64,000 nucleotides of DNA, from the NCBI GenBank assembly GCA_004210455.1, contig SEFA01000029.1, forward strand, positions 1 through 64,000. Direction: 5' to 3'. The notes below the pieces were generated by a model. That model ran no database searches. It was not told the DNA's origin and saw only the letters and a list, made by a program, of their open reading frames with translations. The DNA is from Rubrivivax sp. Lineage in GTDB: Bacteria; Pseudomonadota; Gammaproteobacteria; Burkholderiales; Burkholderiaceae_C. Shown here one piece after another: positions 26,808 through 36,447 of this stretch (positions are counted from its first letter, which is position 1; every line of letters starts with the position of its first letter). A program made the position numbers and the translations under genes.

Positions 26808-28631
26808 TCAGCTCCGCAGCGCGCGCTTGCGCTCGTTCTCCGACAGATGGCGCTTGCGCAGCCGCACCGACTTCGGCGTGATTTCGACCAGCTCGTCGTC
26901 CTCGATGAATTCGACGCCGTACTCCAGCGTCAGGTCGATCGGCGGCGTCACCTTGATGGCGTCTTCCTTGCCGCTGACGCGGAAGTTGGTCAGCTGCTTG
27001 GTGCGGGTGGCGTTGACGATCAGGTCGTTGTCGCGGTTGTGGATGCCGACGATCATGCCTTCGTAGACGGGGTCGTTCGGCTTCACGAACATGCGGCCGC
27101 GGTCGTCCAGCTTGCCCAGGGCGTAGGTGAAGATTTCGCCTGCGTCCATCGAGATCAGCACACCGTTCTTGCGACCGGCGATGTCGCCCTTGTGGGGTTC
27201 GTAGCCGTCGAAGATGTTGGAGATCAGGCCCGAGCCGCGCGTCAGGTTCAGGAACTCGTTCGAGAAGCCGATCAGGCCGCGGGCCGGGATGCGGTATTCG
27301 AGGCGCACGCGACCACGGCCGTCCGGCTCCATGTTCACCAGTTCGCCCTTGCGCTCGCCCAGCGCCTGCATCACGCCGCCCTGGTGGGTTTCTTCCACGT
27401 CGGCGGTGACCAGCTCGATCGGCTCGCACTTCTCGCCGTTGATGGTCTGGAACACCACGCGCGGCTTCGACACGGCCAGCTCGTAGCCTTCACGGCGCAT
27501 GTTTTCCAGCAGGATGGTCAGGTGCAGTTCGCCGCGGCCCATCACTTCGAAGATGCCGTCCTCGTCGGTCTCGCTGACGCGCAGCGCGACGTTGGCTTGC
27601 AGTTCCTTCTGCAGGCGGTCCCAGATCTGGCGGCTGGTGACGAACTTGCCTTCACGGCCGGCCAGCGGCGAGGTGTTGACGCAGAAGTTCATCGTCAGCG
27701 TCGGCTCGTCGACCTTCAGCATCGGCAGCGGGGCCGGGTTGCTCGGGCTGGTGACGGTCACGCCGATGCCGATCTCCTCGATGCCGTTGATCAGCACGAT
27801 GTCGCCGGGGCCGGCTTCGGTGGCCTGCACGCGGTCCAGACCCTGGAAGGTCAGCACCTGGTTGATGCGACCCTTCACGGACTTGCCGTCCGGGCCTTCC
27901 ATGACCAGCACGTCCTGCGACGGCTTCAGGGTGCCCTGGCTGATGCGGCCCACGCCGATGCGGCCGACGAAGGTCGAGAAGTCCAGCGCGGAGATCTGCA
28001 GCTGCAGCGGCGCGTCCGGGTCGCCCTTCTGCGACGGCACGTGCTTCAGCACGGTGTTGAACAGGGCGGACATGTCCTCGCCCCACTTCTCGCCCGGCGC
28101 GCCTTCTTCCAGCGACGACCAGCCGTTGATGCCCGAGGCGTACACGACCGGGAAGTCCAGCTGCTCGTCGGTGGCGCCCAGCTTGTCGAACAGGTCGAAA
28201 GCGGCGTTGATGACGGCATCCGGCTTGGCGCCCGGCTTGTCGACCTTGTTCACGACGACGATGGGCTTCAGGCCCAGCGCCAGCGCCTTCTTGGTCACGA
28301 AGCGCGTCTGCGGCATCGGGCCTTCCTGCGCATCGATCAGCAGCACCACGCCGTCGACCATCGACAGCGCGCGCTCGACTTCACCGCCGAAGTCCGCGTG
28401 TCCCGGGGTGTCGACGATGTTGATGTGCGTGCCTTCCCAGCTGACCGCGCAGTTCTTGGCCAGGATGGTGATGCCGCGCTCGCGTTCGATGGCGTTGTTG
28501 TCCATCACGGTGTCGACGACCTTCTCGTGCTCGGCGAAGGTGCCGCTCTGGCGAAGGAGCTGGTCCACCATGGTGGTCTTGCCATGGTCGACGTGGGCGA
28601 TGATGGCGATGTTGCGGATTTGCTTGCTCAT
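26808..28631 (-). CDS. typA: Translational GTPase TypA/BipA
   Basis: Ribosome-binding GTPase of the EF-G family that helps 50S assembly and stress or cold adaptation. 607 residues, the usual length. G1 is AHVDHGKTT (12-20), G2 is in RERGITI, G3 is [12 protein letters not shown] (about 79) and G4 is NKVDKPGAK (about 132). The EF-G-like domains III and V and the BipA-specific C-terminal domain follow (RRHL-type end). It is the last gene of the rimP operon on the minus strand, 85 bp from truB. Confidence 0.97.
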   Translation of the reverse strand: MSKQIRNIAIIAHVDHGKTTMVDQLLRQSGTFAEHEKVVDTVMDNNAIERERGITILAKNCAVSWEGTHINIVDTPGHADFGGEVERALSMVDGVVLLIDAQEGPMPQTRFVTKKALALGLKPIVVVNKVDKPGAKPDAVINAAFDLFDKLGATDEQLDFPVVYASGINGWSSLEEGAPGEKWGEDMSALFNTVLKHVPSQKGDPDAPLQLQISALDFSTFVGRIGVGRISQGTLKPSQDVLVMEGPDGKSVKGRINQVLTFQGLDRVQATEAGPGDIVLINGIEEIGIGVTVTSPSNPAPLPMLKVDEPTLTMNFCVNTSPLAGREGKFVTSRQIWDRLQKELQANVALRVSETDEDGIFEVMGRGELHLTILLENMRREGYELAVSKPRVVFQTINGEKCEPIELVTADVEETHQGGVMQALGERKGELVNMEPDGRGRVRLEYRIPARGLIGFSNEFLNLTRGSGLISNIFDGYEPHKGDIAGRKNGVLISMDAGEIFTYALGKLDDRGRMFVKPNDPVYEGMIVGIHNRDNDLIVNATRTKQLTNFRVSGKEDAIKVTPPIDLTLEYGVEFIEDDELVEITPKSVRLRKRHLSENERKRALRS

Positions 28632-28716
28632 GGGGCGGCTTTCGCTAGGGGCTTTCTCGTGATTTTGAGGAAGTCGGGAACTCGGGATGTCTCGGATCTT
28701 TTTAGGCGATGCGGGC

Positions 28717-29676
28717 TCAGGCGGCCTGCATCAGCATGGAAGCGATTTCGGTCGGGCTCAGCAGACGGTCGGCGATCAGCTCGCCGCCGGCCACGTGGGC
28801 GCTGCCCAGGAAGGCGCGCGGCGCCTGGCCGTAGACGCGCACCTGCGGCATGTCGGTCAGGGTCACGCGCCGGCGCATGCCGGACAGGAAACGGCCAGCC
28901 TCGTCGTTGCTCAACTCCACCTCGGGCCATTCGCCCAGCAGGCTGTCCGGCGCGGTCAGCAGCGACAGCCGGGCGTCTTCGTCCAGCGCCTCGATCTGCT
29001 CGAGCGTCACCGCCCGGTCGATCGACACCGGACCGCTCGCCGTGCGGCGCAGGCCGGCCAGGTGAGCACCGCAGCCGAGTTTGGCGCCGATGTCCTCGCC
29101 CAGCGTGCGGATGTAGGTGCCCTTGGTGCAACGCACGTCGATCACCAGCAGCAGCTCGTCAGGTTGCCAGTCGACGATGTCCAGCGCATGAATGGTCACA
29201 TTGCGCGGCTGGCGCTCGACGGTCACGCCTTCGCGGGCGAGCTCGTACAAGGCGCGGCCCTGGTGCTTGAGCGCCGAGTACATCGGCGGCAGCTGCGAGA
29301 TCTCGCCTCGGAAGCCGTCGCAGGCGGCGCGGATCGCGCCCAGGTCCAGCGACTTCGCGACCTCGTCGCGCTGCTCGAGGATCTCGCCCTCGCCGTCGCC
29401 GGTCGTGGTCGTGATGCCCAGACGCAGCGTCGCGCGGTAGCCTTTGTCGGCCTCCAGCGAGACCTGGCTGAACTTGGTCGCCGCGCCGAAGGTCAGCGGC
29501 AGCAAGCCGGTCGCCAGCGGATCCAGCGTGCCGGTGTGGCCGGCCTTCTCGGCGCGCAGCAGGCGCTTGACCTTCTGCAATGCGTCGTTGCTGGTCAGGC
29601 CGAGCGGCTTGTCCAGCATCAACACGCCGTGCACGGCGCGTTTCACGATCTTGGGGCGGGGGGCTACTGCGCTCAT
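28717..29676 (-). CDS. truB: tRNA pseudouridine(55) synthase TruB
   Basis: Makes pseudouridine at position 55 in the T loop of tRNAs. 319 residues from ATG 29676; a GTG directly before it (29679) is an equally placed alternative. Catalytic Asp is at about 52 in GHTGTLDPLATG, preceded by the substrate-binding VLMLDKPLGLTSN. The C-terminal half carries GTYIRTLGEDIGAKLGCGAH and a PUA-like end (RVYGQAPRAFLGSAHV). It sits between rbfA (49 bp upstream) and typA in the translation operon. Confidence 0.96.
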   Translation of the reverse strand: MSAVAPRPKIVKRAVHGVLMLDKPLGLTSNDALQKVKRLLRAEKAGHTGTLDPLATGLLPLTFGAATKFSQVSLEADKGYRATLRLGITTTTGDGEGEILEQRDEVAKSLDLGAIRAACDGFRGEISQLPPMYSALKHQGRALYELAREGVTVERQPRNVTIHALDIVDWQPDELLLVIDVRCTKGTYIRTLGEDIGAKLGCGAHLAGLRRTASGPVSIDRAVTLEQIEALDEDARLSLLTAPDSLLGEWPEVELSNDEAGRFLSGMRRRVTLTDMPQVRVYGQAPRAFLGSAHVAGGELIADRLLSPTEIASMLMQAA

Positions 29677-29725
29677 CACTACGCGGCGGCCCTCTCGGGA
29701 CGCCGTCTTTCAGGCTCGGAGGACC

Positions 29726-30106
29726 TCAGTCCTCGGTGGTCTCGTCGTCCTTGGCTCGGGACAGGTTCGCTTTGTTGATCAGCGCGCTCATCTCGGCGGC
29801 GCGCTCGATCGTGCGGTCGAAATGGAAATGCAGGCTGGGCACGGTGTGGATCTGCAGCCGCTTGAACAGCCCGTTGCGCAGGAAACCTGCCGCCTCGTTC
29901 AGCGCCGCGCCGGTCGCCTCCGGATCGCCGACCAGCAGCGAGAAGTAGACCTTCGCATGGGCGTAGTCGGGCGTGACCTCCACCGCGTTGATCGTCACCA
30001 TGCCGACGCGCGGGTCCTTGAGGTCCCGGATCAGCTCGGCCAGGTCGCGCTGGATCTGGTCCGCCACGCGCAGACCGCGGTTGGGGATAGATCGCTTGTG
30101 ACGCAT
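29726..30106 (-). CDS. rbfA: 30S ribosome-binding factor RbfA
   Basis: A 126-residue KH-like protein needed for 16S rRNA 5'-end maturation and cold adaptation. Recognisable segments are [20 protein letters not shown] at about 13-32, [12 protein letters not shown] and [20 protein letters not shown]. The acidic tail DDETTED is short. It is in the infB-rbfA-truB order typical of proteobacteria. Confidence 0.95.
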   Translation of the reverse strand: MRHKRSIPNRGLRVADQIQRDLAELIRDLKDPRVGMVTINAVEVTPDYAHAKVYFSLLVGDPEATGAALNEAAGFLRNGLFKRLQIHTVPSLHFHFDRTIERAAEMSALINKANLSRAKDDETTED

Positions 30107-30124
30107 GGCTCTTTCCTCACTCTC

Positions 30125-30160
30125 TCAAACAACAAAGCCCGGCGGTGCGAACCGCCGGGC
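30125..30160 (-). terminator. Hairpin with T-rich tail between infB and rbfA
   Basis: On the minus strand a perfect 10-bp stem GCCCGGCGGT / ACCGCCGGGC with a TCGC loop is followed by TTTGTTGTTT. It looks like an intrinsic terminator or attenuator inside the operon and could lower rbfA-truB-typA expression relative to infB. Confidence 0.7.
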
Positions 30161-30181
30161 ATGAAGCTGCGGCAGGCTGGT

Positions 30182-33157
30182 TTACAGCGTGCGCGCCACT
30201 TCCTTGATTTCGAAGACTTCCAGTTGGTCGCCTTCCTTGATATCGCTGTAGTTCTTCAGCTTGATACCGCACTCGAAGCCTTCGCGGACTTCCTTGACGT
30301 CGTCCTTCAGGCGCTTGAGCGACTCGATCTCGCCGGTATAGACCACCACGTTGTCGCGCAGCAGGCGGAAGCGTGCGTTGCGGGTCACGTGACCGCTGGT
30401 GATCATCGAACCGGCGATGGTGCCGATCTTGGTCGCCACGAACACGGTGCGGATCTCGGCGGTACCGATGATCTCTTCGCGCTGCTCCGGAGCCAGCATG
30501 CCGGCCATCGCCGCCTTCACCTCATCCACGGCGTCGTAGATGATGTTGTAGTAGCGCAGGTCGACGTCGTTGTGCTCGGCCACCTTGCGCGCGCCGGCAT
30601 CGGCACGCACGTTGAAGCCGATCACGACAGCCTTGGAGGCGATCGCCAGGTTGATGTCGGACTCGCTGATCGCGCCCACCGCGGCGTGCACGATCTGGAC
30701 CTTCACCTCGTCGGTCGACAGCTTGAGCAGCGAAGAAGCCAGCGCTTCCTGCGAGCCTTGCACGTCGGCCTTGATGATCAGCGGCAGCGTCTGCACGTCG
30801 CCGGCGGTCATTTCCGCGAACATGTTCTCCAGCTTGGACGCCTGCTGGCGGGCCAGCTTGACGTCGCGGTACTTGCCGGCGCGGAAGGTCGCGATTTCAC
30901 GGGCGCGGCGTTCGTCGCTCAGCACCATGAACTCGTCACCGGCACGCGGCACTTCCGTCAGACCCTGGATCTCGACCGGGATGGACGGGCCGGCTTCGGT
31001 GGCGTTCTTGCCATCCTCGTCCAGCATGGCGCGGACACGACCGTAGGTCGAGCCGGCCAGCACCACGTCGCCGCGCTTCAGGGTACCGGACTGCACCAGC
31101 ACCGTCGCGACCGGGCCGCGGCCCTTGTCCAGCTTGGCTTCGATGACCAGACCCTTGGCCATGGAATCCTTGGCGGCCTTGAGTTCCAGCACTTCCGCCT
31201 GCAGCAGGACCTGCTCCAGCAGATCGTCGATGCCCTGGCCGGTCTTGGCCGACACCGGGACGAACGGCGATTCGCCGCCGAACTCTTCCGGCACGACCTG
31301 CTCGGCCACCAGCTCGCTCTTCACGCGCTCGGCGTTGGCGTCGGGCTTGTCGATCTTGTTCATCGCGACCACGATCGGCACGCCGGCAGCCTTGGCGTGG
31401 TGGATCGCTTCCTTGGTCTGCGGCATCACGCCGTCATCGGCGGCCACGACCAGGATGACGATGTCCGTCGCCTGGGCGCCGCGGGCACGCATGGCCGTGA
31501 AGGCCTCGTGACCCGGGGTGTCGAGGAAGGTGATCATGCCGCGCGGCGTGTCGACGTGATAAGCGCCGATGTGCTGCGTGATGCCGCCGGCTTCGCCCGC
31601 CGCCACGCGGGCGCGGCGGATGCTGTCCAGCAGCGAGGTCTTGCCGTGGTCGACGTGACCCATGACCGTGACGACCGGAGCGCGGGGCAGCAGCTCGTGC
31701 TGGCCTTCGGCGGCGGCGCCCTCTTCTTCCAGGAACGCGTCCGGATCGTCCAGCTTGGCGGCGAACGCCTTGTGGCCCATTTCCTCGACGAGGATCATGG
31801 CCGTTTCCTGGTCCAGCTGCTGGTTGATGGTGACCATCTGACCCAGCTTCATCAGCTGCTTGATGACCTCGGAGGCCTTCACCGACATCTTGTGCGCCAG
31901 ATCGGCGACCGAGATGGTTTCGGGAACGTGCACTTCCTGGGCCACCGGCTCGTTCGGAGCCTGGAAATTCGACTGCGAGGCGCCGCGATCGTCACGACCG
32001 CCGCGGCGGCCACCGGCACCGCCACGGCCGGGCGCGCGCCAGCTCGTGCCGCCGCCCGGGCGTGCCGGACCGTCGGTACGGCCGCCACCCGGCTTGCCGG
32101 CGGCGCCGCGCTTCTTGGCGTCATCGGCCCAGCTGGAAGACAGCTTCTCGGACTTGACCGACTTCTTGTCGCCCGGCTTCGCACCGGCGGCGGCCGTCGT
32201 GCCGGCGGCACCCGGAGCGCCGCCCGGCTTCTTGTGGATGGTGCCCTTGATGCCGGCGGCCGGCGTGGCCTCGGGCTTGGGTTCTTCCTTCTTCGCGACC
32301 AGCACCTTCTTGGGCGCGTTCATCATCGCGCGGATGGCCGCGGCTTCGGCTTCGGCGGCCTTGCGGCGGCGCTCCAGCTCGACCTGGCGGGCCTTCTCGT
32401 CGGCGGCGACGTCGGCAGCCTTCACCACGCGCAGCACGGGCTTCGCGGGTTCGACCGGGGCCGGCGCCGGAGCGGCGGCCACGGGAGCCGGCGCGGGTGC
32501 GGGCGCAGCGGCAGCGGCGGCCTTTTCAGCCGCTTTCTCAGCCGCCTTGTCGGCGGCCTTCTCGGCCTTGGACTTGGCGGCGTCGGCGATCTTGCGCGCT
32601 TCCGCTTCGGCGGCGGCCTTGGCCGCGGCCTCGGCGGCGGCGGCCTCGGCCGCTTCACGCGCGGCGCGCTCTTCCTCGCGACGCTTCTCTTCAGCTTCGC
32701 GGGCGGCGCGTTCGGCGTCTTCACGCTCACGCACCTTGCGGGCGAGTTCCTCTTCCTGCTGACGCAGCGCCTCGGCTTGCGCCTGCACTTCTTCCTCGCG
32801 GCGCTTCAGCTCGGCTTCCTCGGCGGCGGCGGCGGTGGCGTCATCGACACCATCCTCGCGCTTGACGAAGACGCGCTTCTTGCGCACCTCGACCTGGATC
32901 GTGCGGGCCTTGCCCGAGGCATCGGCCTGCTTGATCTCGCTGGTGGACTTGCGGGTCAGCGTGATCTTCTTGCGCTCGGCGCCGCCGGCGGTCCCATGCG
33001 CGGTGCGCAGGTGATCCAGCAGACGTTCCTTGTCGCTTTCGTTCAAGGTGTCCTCGGCGGACGCCTTCTTGACGCCCGCAGCTTGGAGCTGCTCCAGCAA
33101 CGTGGTCGCAGGCCTGTTGAGCTCTGCGGCCAGCTGGGCGACGGTGGTCACGGCCAT
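30182..33157 (-). CDS. infB: Translation initiation factor IF-2
   Basis: GTPase that brings initiator fMet-tRNA to the 30S subunit and promotes subunit joining. The protein has 991 residues. It starts with the IF2_N module ([20 protein letters not shown]), followed by a long Lys/Glu/Ala charged helix and Ala/Pro/Gly-rich linker (about 100-410) typical of betaproteobacterial IF-2. A second IF2_N-like module is at about 420. G motifs are [13 protein letters not shown] (about 500), DTPGHEAF (about 545) and NKIDKPDAN (about 600), then the EF-Tu-like domain II and the IF2 C1/C2 domains. It follows nusA by 80 bp. Confidence 0.98.
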   Translation of the reverse strand: MAVTTVAQLAAELNRPATTLLEQLQAAGVKKASAEDTLNESDKERLLDHLRTAHGTAGGAERKKITLTRKSTSEIKQADASGKARTIQVEVRKKRVFVKREDGVDDATAAAAEEAELKRREEEVQAQAEALRQQEEELARKVREREDAERAAREAEEKRREEERAAREAAEAAAAEAAAKAAAEAEARKIADAAKSKAEKAADKAAEKAAEKAAAAAAPAPAPAPVAAAPAPAPVEPAKPVLRVVKAADVAADEKARQVELERRRKAAEAEAAAIRAMMNAPKKVLVAKKEEPKPEATPAAGIKGTIHKKPGGAPGAAGTTAAAGAKPGDKKSVKSEKLSSSWADDAKKRGAAGKPGGGRTDGPARPGGGTSWRAPGRGGAGGRRGGRDDRGASQSNFQAPNEPVAQEVHVPETISVADLAHKMSVKASEVIKQLMKLGQMVTINQQLDQETAMILVEEMGHKAFAAKLDDPDAFLEEEGAAAEGQHELLPRAPVVTVMGHVDHGKTSLLDSIRRARVAAGEAGGITQHIGAYHVDTPRGMITFLDTPGHEAFTAMRARGAQATDIVILVVAADDGVMPQTKEAIHHAKAAGVPIVVAMNKIDKPDANAERVKSELVAEQVVPEEFGGESPFVPVSAKTGQGIDDLLEQVLLQAEVLELKAAKDSMAKGLVIEAKLDKGRGPVATVLVQSGTLKRGDVVLAGSTYGRVRAMLDEDGKNATEAGPSIPVEIQGLTEVPRAGDEFMVLSDERRAREIATFRAGKYRDVKLARQQASKLENMFAEMTAGDVQTLPLIIKADVQGSQEALASSLLKLSTDEVKVQIVHAAVGAISESDINLAIASKAVVIGFNVRADAGARKVAEHNDVDLRYYNIIYDAVDEVKAAMAGMLAPEQREEIIGTAEIRTVFVATKIGTIAGSMITSGHVTRNARFRLLRDNVVVYTGEIESLKRLKDDVKEVREGFECGIKLKNYSDIKEGDQLEVFEIKEVARTL

Positions 33158-33237
33158 TGTTGAAATCCTTAAATCTTGTGTGGGGCGGAGCGGTCTGGTT
33201 TCGCTTGAAGTCGCTTCAGAGCGTGTCTGCTCGGGCG

Positions 33238-34716
33238 TTATGCGTTGAACCAGTGCTCGCGCGCCTTCATGATCAAAGCGCGTGCCGCTGCCTCGTCCAG
33301 GGACGAAATCTCGACCAGTTCGTCGACGGCCAGGTCTGCCAGGTCGTCACGGGTATGGATGTCGCCGGCCGCCAGCTTGGCGATCAGCTCGGGGGTGACG
33401 CCTTCCAGGTCGCGCAGGTCCTGGGAGACCTCCTCGACCTTTTCCTCGCGGGCGATTTCCATCGTCAGCAGGGCGTCCTTGGCGCGGGTGCGCAGCTCGT
33501 TGACGGTCTCCTCGTCGAAGGACTCGATCTCGAGCATCTCCTGCATCGGAACGTAGGCGACTTCTTCCAGCGAGGCAAAACCTTCGGCGATCAGGATGTC
33601 GGCGACTTCCTCGTCCACGTCCAGCTTCTCGACGAACAGCTTGCGCACGCCGTCGGATTCCTCGGCCTGCTTGGCGGCGGATTCCTCGGCGGTCATGATG
33701 TTGATCTTCCAGCCGGTCAGCTCGGACGCCAGACGCACGTTCTGGCCGCCGCGGCCGATGGCGATCGCGAGGTTCTCCTCGTCGACGACGACATCCATCG
33801 CGTGGCGCTCTTCATCGACGACGATGGACTGCACGTTCGCCGGCGCCAGCGCGCCGATCACGAACTGCGCCGGATCCTCCGACCACAGCACGATGTCCAC
33901 GCGTTCGCCGGCCAGCTCGTTGGTCACGCCGTTGACGCGGGAACCGCGCACGCCGACGCAGGTGCCGATCGGGTCGACGCGCTTGTCGTACGAGACCACG
34001 GCGATCTTGGCGCGGCTGCCGGCGTCGCGGGCGGCGCTCTTGATCTCGAGCAGGCCCTGCTCGATCTCCGGCACTTCCTGCGCGAAGAGTTCCTTCATGA
34101 ACTCACCCGAGGAACGCGACAGCATGATCTGCGGACCGCGCTGCGTCGGGTCGATGCCCAGGATCACCGCGCGCACGCGGTCGCCGGTGCGCAGGTTTTC
34201 CTTCGGGATCATCTCGTTGCGCTTGAGGCGGCCCTCGACGCGGCCCGACTCGGCAATGATGTCGCCCTTGTCCAGACGCTTGACCGTGCCGACGAAGATG
34301 CGTTCGCCGCGCGACATGAAGTCGTTCAGCAGCTGCTCGCGTTCGGCGTCGCGGATCTTCTGCAGGATGACCTGCTTGGCGGCCTGGGCACCGATCCGGC
34401 CGATCGGCACGGACTCGACACCTTCCTCGATGTGGTCGTCGACCTCGATGTCGGCGATCTGTTCCTGCGCTTCGAACAGCAGGATCTCGGAGTCGGCGTT
34501 CTGCAGGCCGGCCTCGTTGGGCACGACGTGCCAACGGCGGAAGGTCTCGTACTCGCCGGTGTCGCGGTCGATGGCCACGCGGATATCGACCTCGCCGCCA
34601 TACAACTTCTTGGTGGCCGAAGCCAGTGCCGCCTCAACGGCGCCGAACACCACATCGCGCTCCACGCTCTTCTCGCGCGAGATGGCGTCCACCAGCATCA
34701 ACAGTTCGCGGTTCAT
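33238..34716 (-). CDS. nusA: Transcription termination/antitermination protein NusA
   Basis: RNA-polymerase-binding factor that controls pausing, termination and antitermination. 492 residues: an N-terminal polymerase-binding domain ([20 protein letters not shown]), the S1 domain at about 135-200 ([16 protein letters not shown]), two KH domains ([18 protein letters not shown] and [17 protein letters not shown]) and acidic C-terminal repeats ([20 protein letters not shown]). Its ATG overlaps the rimP stop by 4 bp. Confidence 0.98.
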   Translation of the reverse strand: MNRELLMLVDAISREKSVERDVVFGAVEAALASATKKLYGGEVDIRVAIDRDTGEYETFRRWHVVPNEAGLQNADSEILLFEAQEQIADIEVDDHIEEGVESVPIGRIGAQAAKQVILQKIRDAEREQLLNDFMSRGERIFVGTVKRLDKGDIIAESGRVEGRLKRNEMIPKENLRTGDRVRAVILGIDPTQRGPQIMLSRSSGEFMKELFAQEVPEIEQGLLEIKSAARDAGSRAKIAVVSYDKRVDPIGTCVGVRGSRVNGVTNELAGERVDIVLWSEDPAQFVIGALAPANVQSIVVDEERHAMDVVVDEENLAIAIGRGGQNVRLASELTGWKINIMTAEESAAKQAEESDGVRKLFVEKLDVDEEVADILIAEGFASLEEVAYVPMQEMLEIESFDEETVNELRTRAKDALLTMEIAREEKVEEVSQDLRDLEGVTPELIAKLAAGDIHTRDDLADLAVDELVEISSLDEAAARALIMKAREHWFNA

Positions 34717-35405
34717 TGATCGAGACCTCCGTCAACCTTGTCATCCGTCTGCCGGGACTTGGCATTGCTCTTCTTCTTCGACGCCTTGGGCTTCGCAGCC
34801 GCTCCGTCAGCCGATTCCGATCCGGGCGCCAAGCCCGTGTTCTTTTTCGCCGCGGCATCCGCGGCAGCGTCGCCCGCAGACTTCTGCGTGCGACCCTTGA
34901 AAACGATCTCCGGCACCAGCTTGGCCGAGCGCACTTCGTCCAGCGCGAAGTCCAGCACCTGCTCGGTCTTGCCGTCCATGAAGATCACGCGCCAGGCGGT
35001 GTTCTGCGCCAGCGCATTCCAGTCGTCCTGCGCCACGCCTTCGGCCGCGACCAGGACACCCCGGTACTTCTTGCGGCCCTGGAAAGCCTCGCGCAATGTG
35101 ATTTCCACTTCGTGACCGCTGAAGCGGGCGTAGTCGCCGGCGTTGTTCAGCGGGCGATCGAGGCCGGGGGTCGACACTTCCAGCCGCGTGTAGTCGACTT
35201 CCTCGACTTCCATCACGTAGCGCAGCTGGCGCGTGACGCGCTCACAATCCTCGACGTTGACCGGCGTCTCCGGTTCCTGGCCGTCCACCAGCGGCTTGTC
35301 GATGAACACGCGCAGCAAGCCCCCGGCGCTGCGTTCGCAGCCCACCACCTCGTAACCAAGTCCGGTCACGGTTTTTTCAACAACGGCTTGCCAGCTCAAA
35401 TTCAT
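34713..35405 (-). CDS. rimP: Ribosome maturation factor RimP
   Basis: 30S maturation factor, 230 residues from ATG 35405. The open frame continues upstream, but [20 protein letters not shown] is the family-typical start. The two RimP domains end at about residue 165. The remaining 60 or so residues form a Lys/Ala/Ser-rich, probably disordered tail ([20 protein letters not shown] onward), longer than in E. coli RimP. First gene of the rimP-nusA-infB-rbfA-truB-typA operon; the promoter must lie in the 208-bp gap shared with fabI. Confidence 0.94.
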   Translation of the reverse strand: MNLSWQAVVEKTVTGLGYEVVGCERSAGGLLRVFIDKPLVDGQEPETPVNVEDCERVTRQLRYVMEVEEVDYTRLEVSTPGLDRPLNNAGDYARFSGHEVEITLREAFQGRKKYRGVLVAAEGVAQDDWNALAQNTAWRVIFMDGKTEQVLDFALDEVRSAKLVPEIVFKGRTQKSAGDAAADAAAKKNTGLAPGSESADGAAAKPKASKKKSNAKSRQTDDKVDGGLDQ

Positions 35406-35613
35406 CGACGAAGGTATTGGGCCTGTAACAGGCATCACGGCGTGTTGGAACAGCCAAAAAAAATGGGCTGGATGAATCCGCCCACCGTTCACTTTTTCAG
35501 CGAAGCTAGAAGTGTACTATGCAAACAGCATGCCGACAAGGCTGCGTCATCCCTCACAGCCTGACGTGCGAGAATCCCGGCCTCCCTCGAATCTATGAAT
35601 ACCAGGAGCAGAC

Positions 35614-36396
35614 ATGGGATTTCTCGCTGGCAAGCGACTGCTGATCACGGGCGTGCTGTCCAACCGCTCGATCGCCTACGGCATCGCCAAGGCCTGCCAC
35701 CGCGAAGGCGCTGAACTGGCCTTCAGCTACCAGGGCGAGCGCTTCAAGGATCGCATCACCGAATTCGCCGCCGAATTCGATTCCAAACTGGTATTCGACT
35801 GCGACGTGAGCGACGACGCCCAGATCGATCGCCTGTTCGAGGACCTCGGCCGGCACTGGCCGGAATTCGACGGATTCGTTCATTCGATCGGCTTCGCGCC
35901 GCGCGAAGCGATCGCCGGGGAATTCCTGGACGGCATGACGCGCGAGAACTTCCGCATCGCGCACGACATCTCCGCCTACAGCTTCCCGGCCATGGCCAAG
36001 GCCGCCCAGCCGCGCCTGCGCGCCGGCTCGGCGCTGCTGACCCTCTCCTATCTGGGGGCGGACCGCTTCGTTCCCAACTACAACACCATGGGCCTGGCCA
36101 AGGCCTCGCTGGAAGCCAGCGTGCGCTACCTCGCCTACGGCCTCGGCGGCAAGGGCATCCGGGTGAACGGCATCTCCGCCGGCCCGATCAAGACGCTGGC
36201 CGCCTCCGGCATCAAGGACTTCGGCAAGCTGCTCAAGCAGTTCGCGGACAGCGCCGCCATCAAGCGCAACGTCACGATCGAGGACGTCGGCAACACCGCC
36301 GCCTTCCTGCTGTCGGACCTGGCGGGCGGCATCAGCTCGGAAATCGTCTACGTCGACGGCGGCTTCAGCCACGGCGCGATGGCCGGGACGGAGTGA
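35614..36396 (+). CDS. fabI: Enoyl-[acyl-carrier-protein] reductase (NADH) FabI
   Basis: Catalyses the last reduction in each fatty-acid elongation cycle. 260 residues with the FabI-type SDR pattern: [20 protein letters not shown] at the N-terminus, HSIGFAPRE at about 90, and the catalytic Tyr and Lys in [17 protein letters not shown] (Tyr-x6-Lys, about 156-163). The start has AGGAGCAGAC as ribosome-binding site. The FabI form with Y-x6-K is the triclosan-target type. The gene is divergent from rimP and ends in a bidirectional terminator. Confidence 0.97.
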   Translation: MGFLAGKRLLITGVLSNRSIAYGIAKACHREGAELAFSYQGERFKDRITEFAAEFDSKLVFDCDVSDDAQIDRLFEDLGRHWPEFDGFVHSIGFAPREAIAGEFLDGMTRENFRIAHDISAYSFPAMAKAAQPRLRAGSALLTLSYLGADRFVPNYNTMGLAKASLEASVRYLAYGLGGKGIRVNGISAGPIKTLAASGIKDFGKLLKQFADSAAIKRNVTIEDVGNTAAFLLSDLAGGISSEIVYVDGGFSHGAMAGTE

Positions 36397-36414
36397 AGTT
36401 CCCGACCAAATGAC

Positions 36415-36440
36415 ATCAGGCCCCGAGGGGCCTGATTTTC
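36415..36440. terminator. Bidirectional terminator between fabI and the decarboxylase gene
   Basis: Perfect stem ATCAGGCCCC / GGGGCCTGAT with a 2-nt apparent loop, followed by TTTTC on the plus strand. It separates two convergent genes 50 bp apart. Confidence 0.85.
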
Positions 36441-36447
36441 TTGGTGA

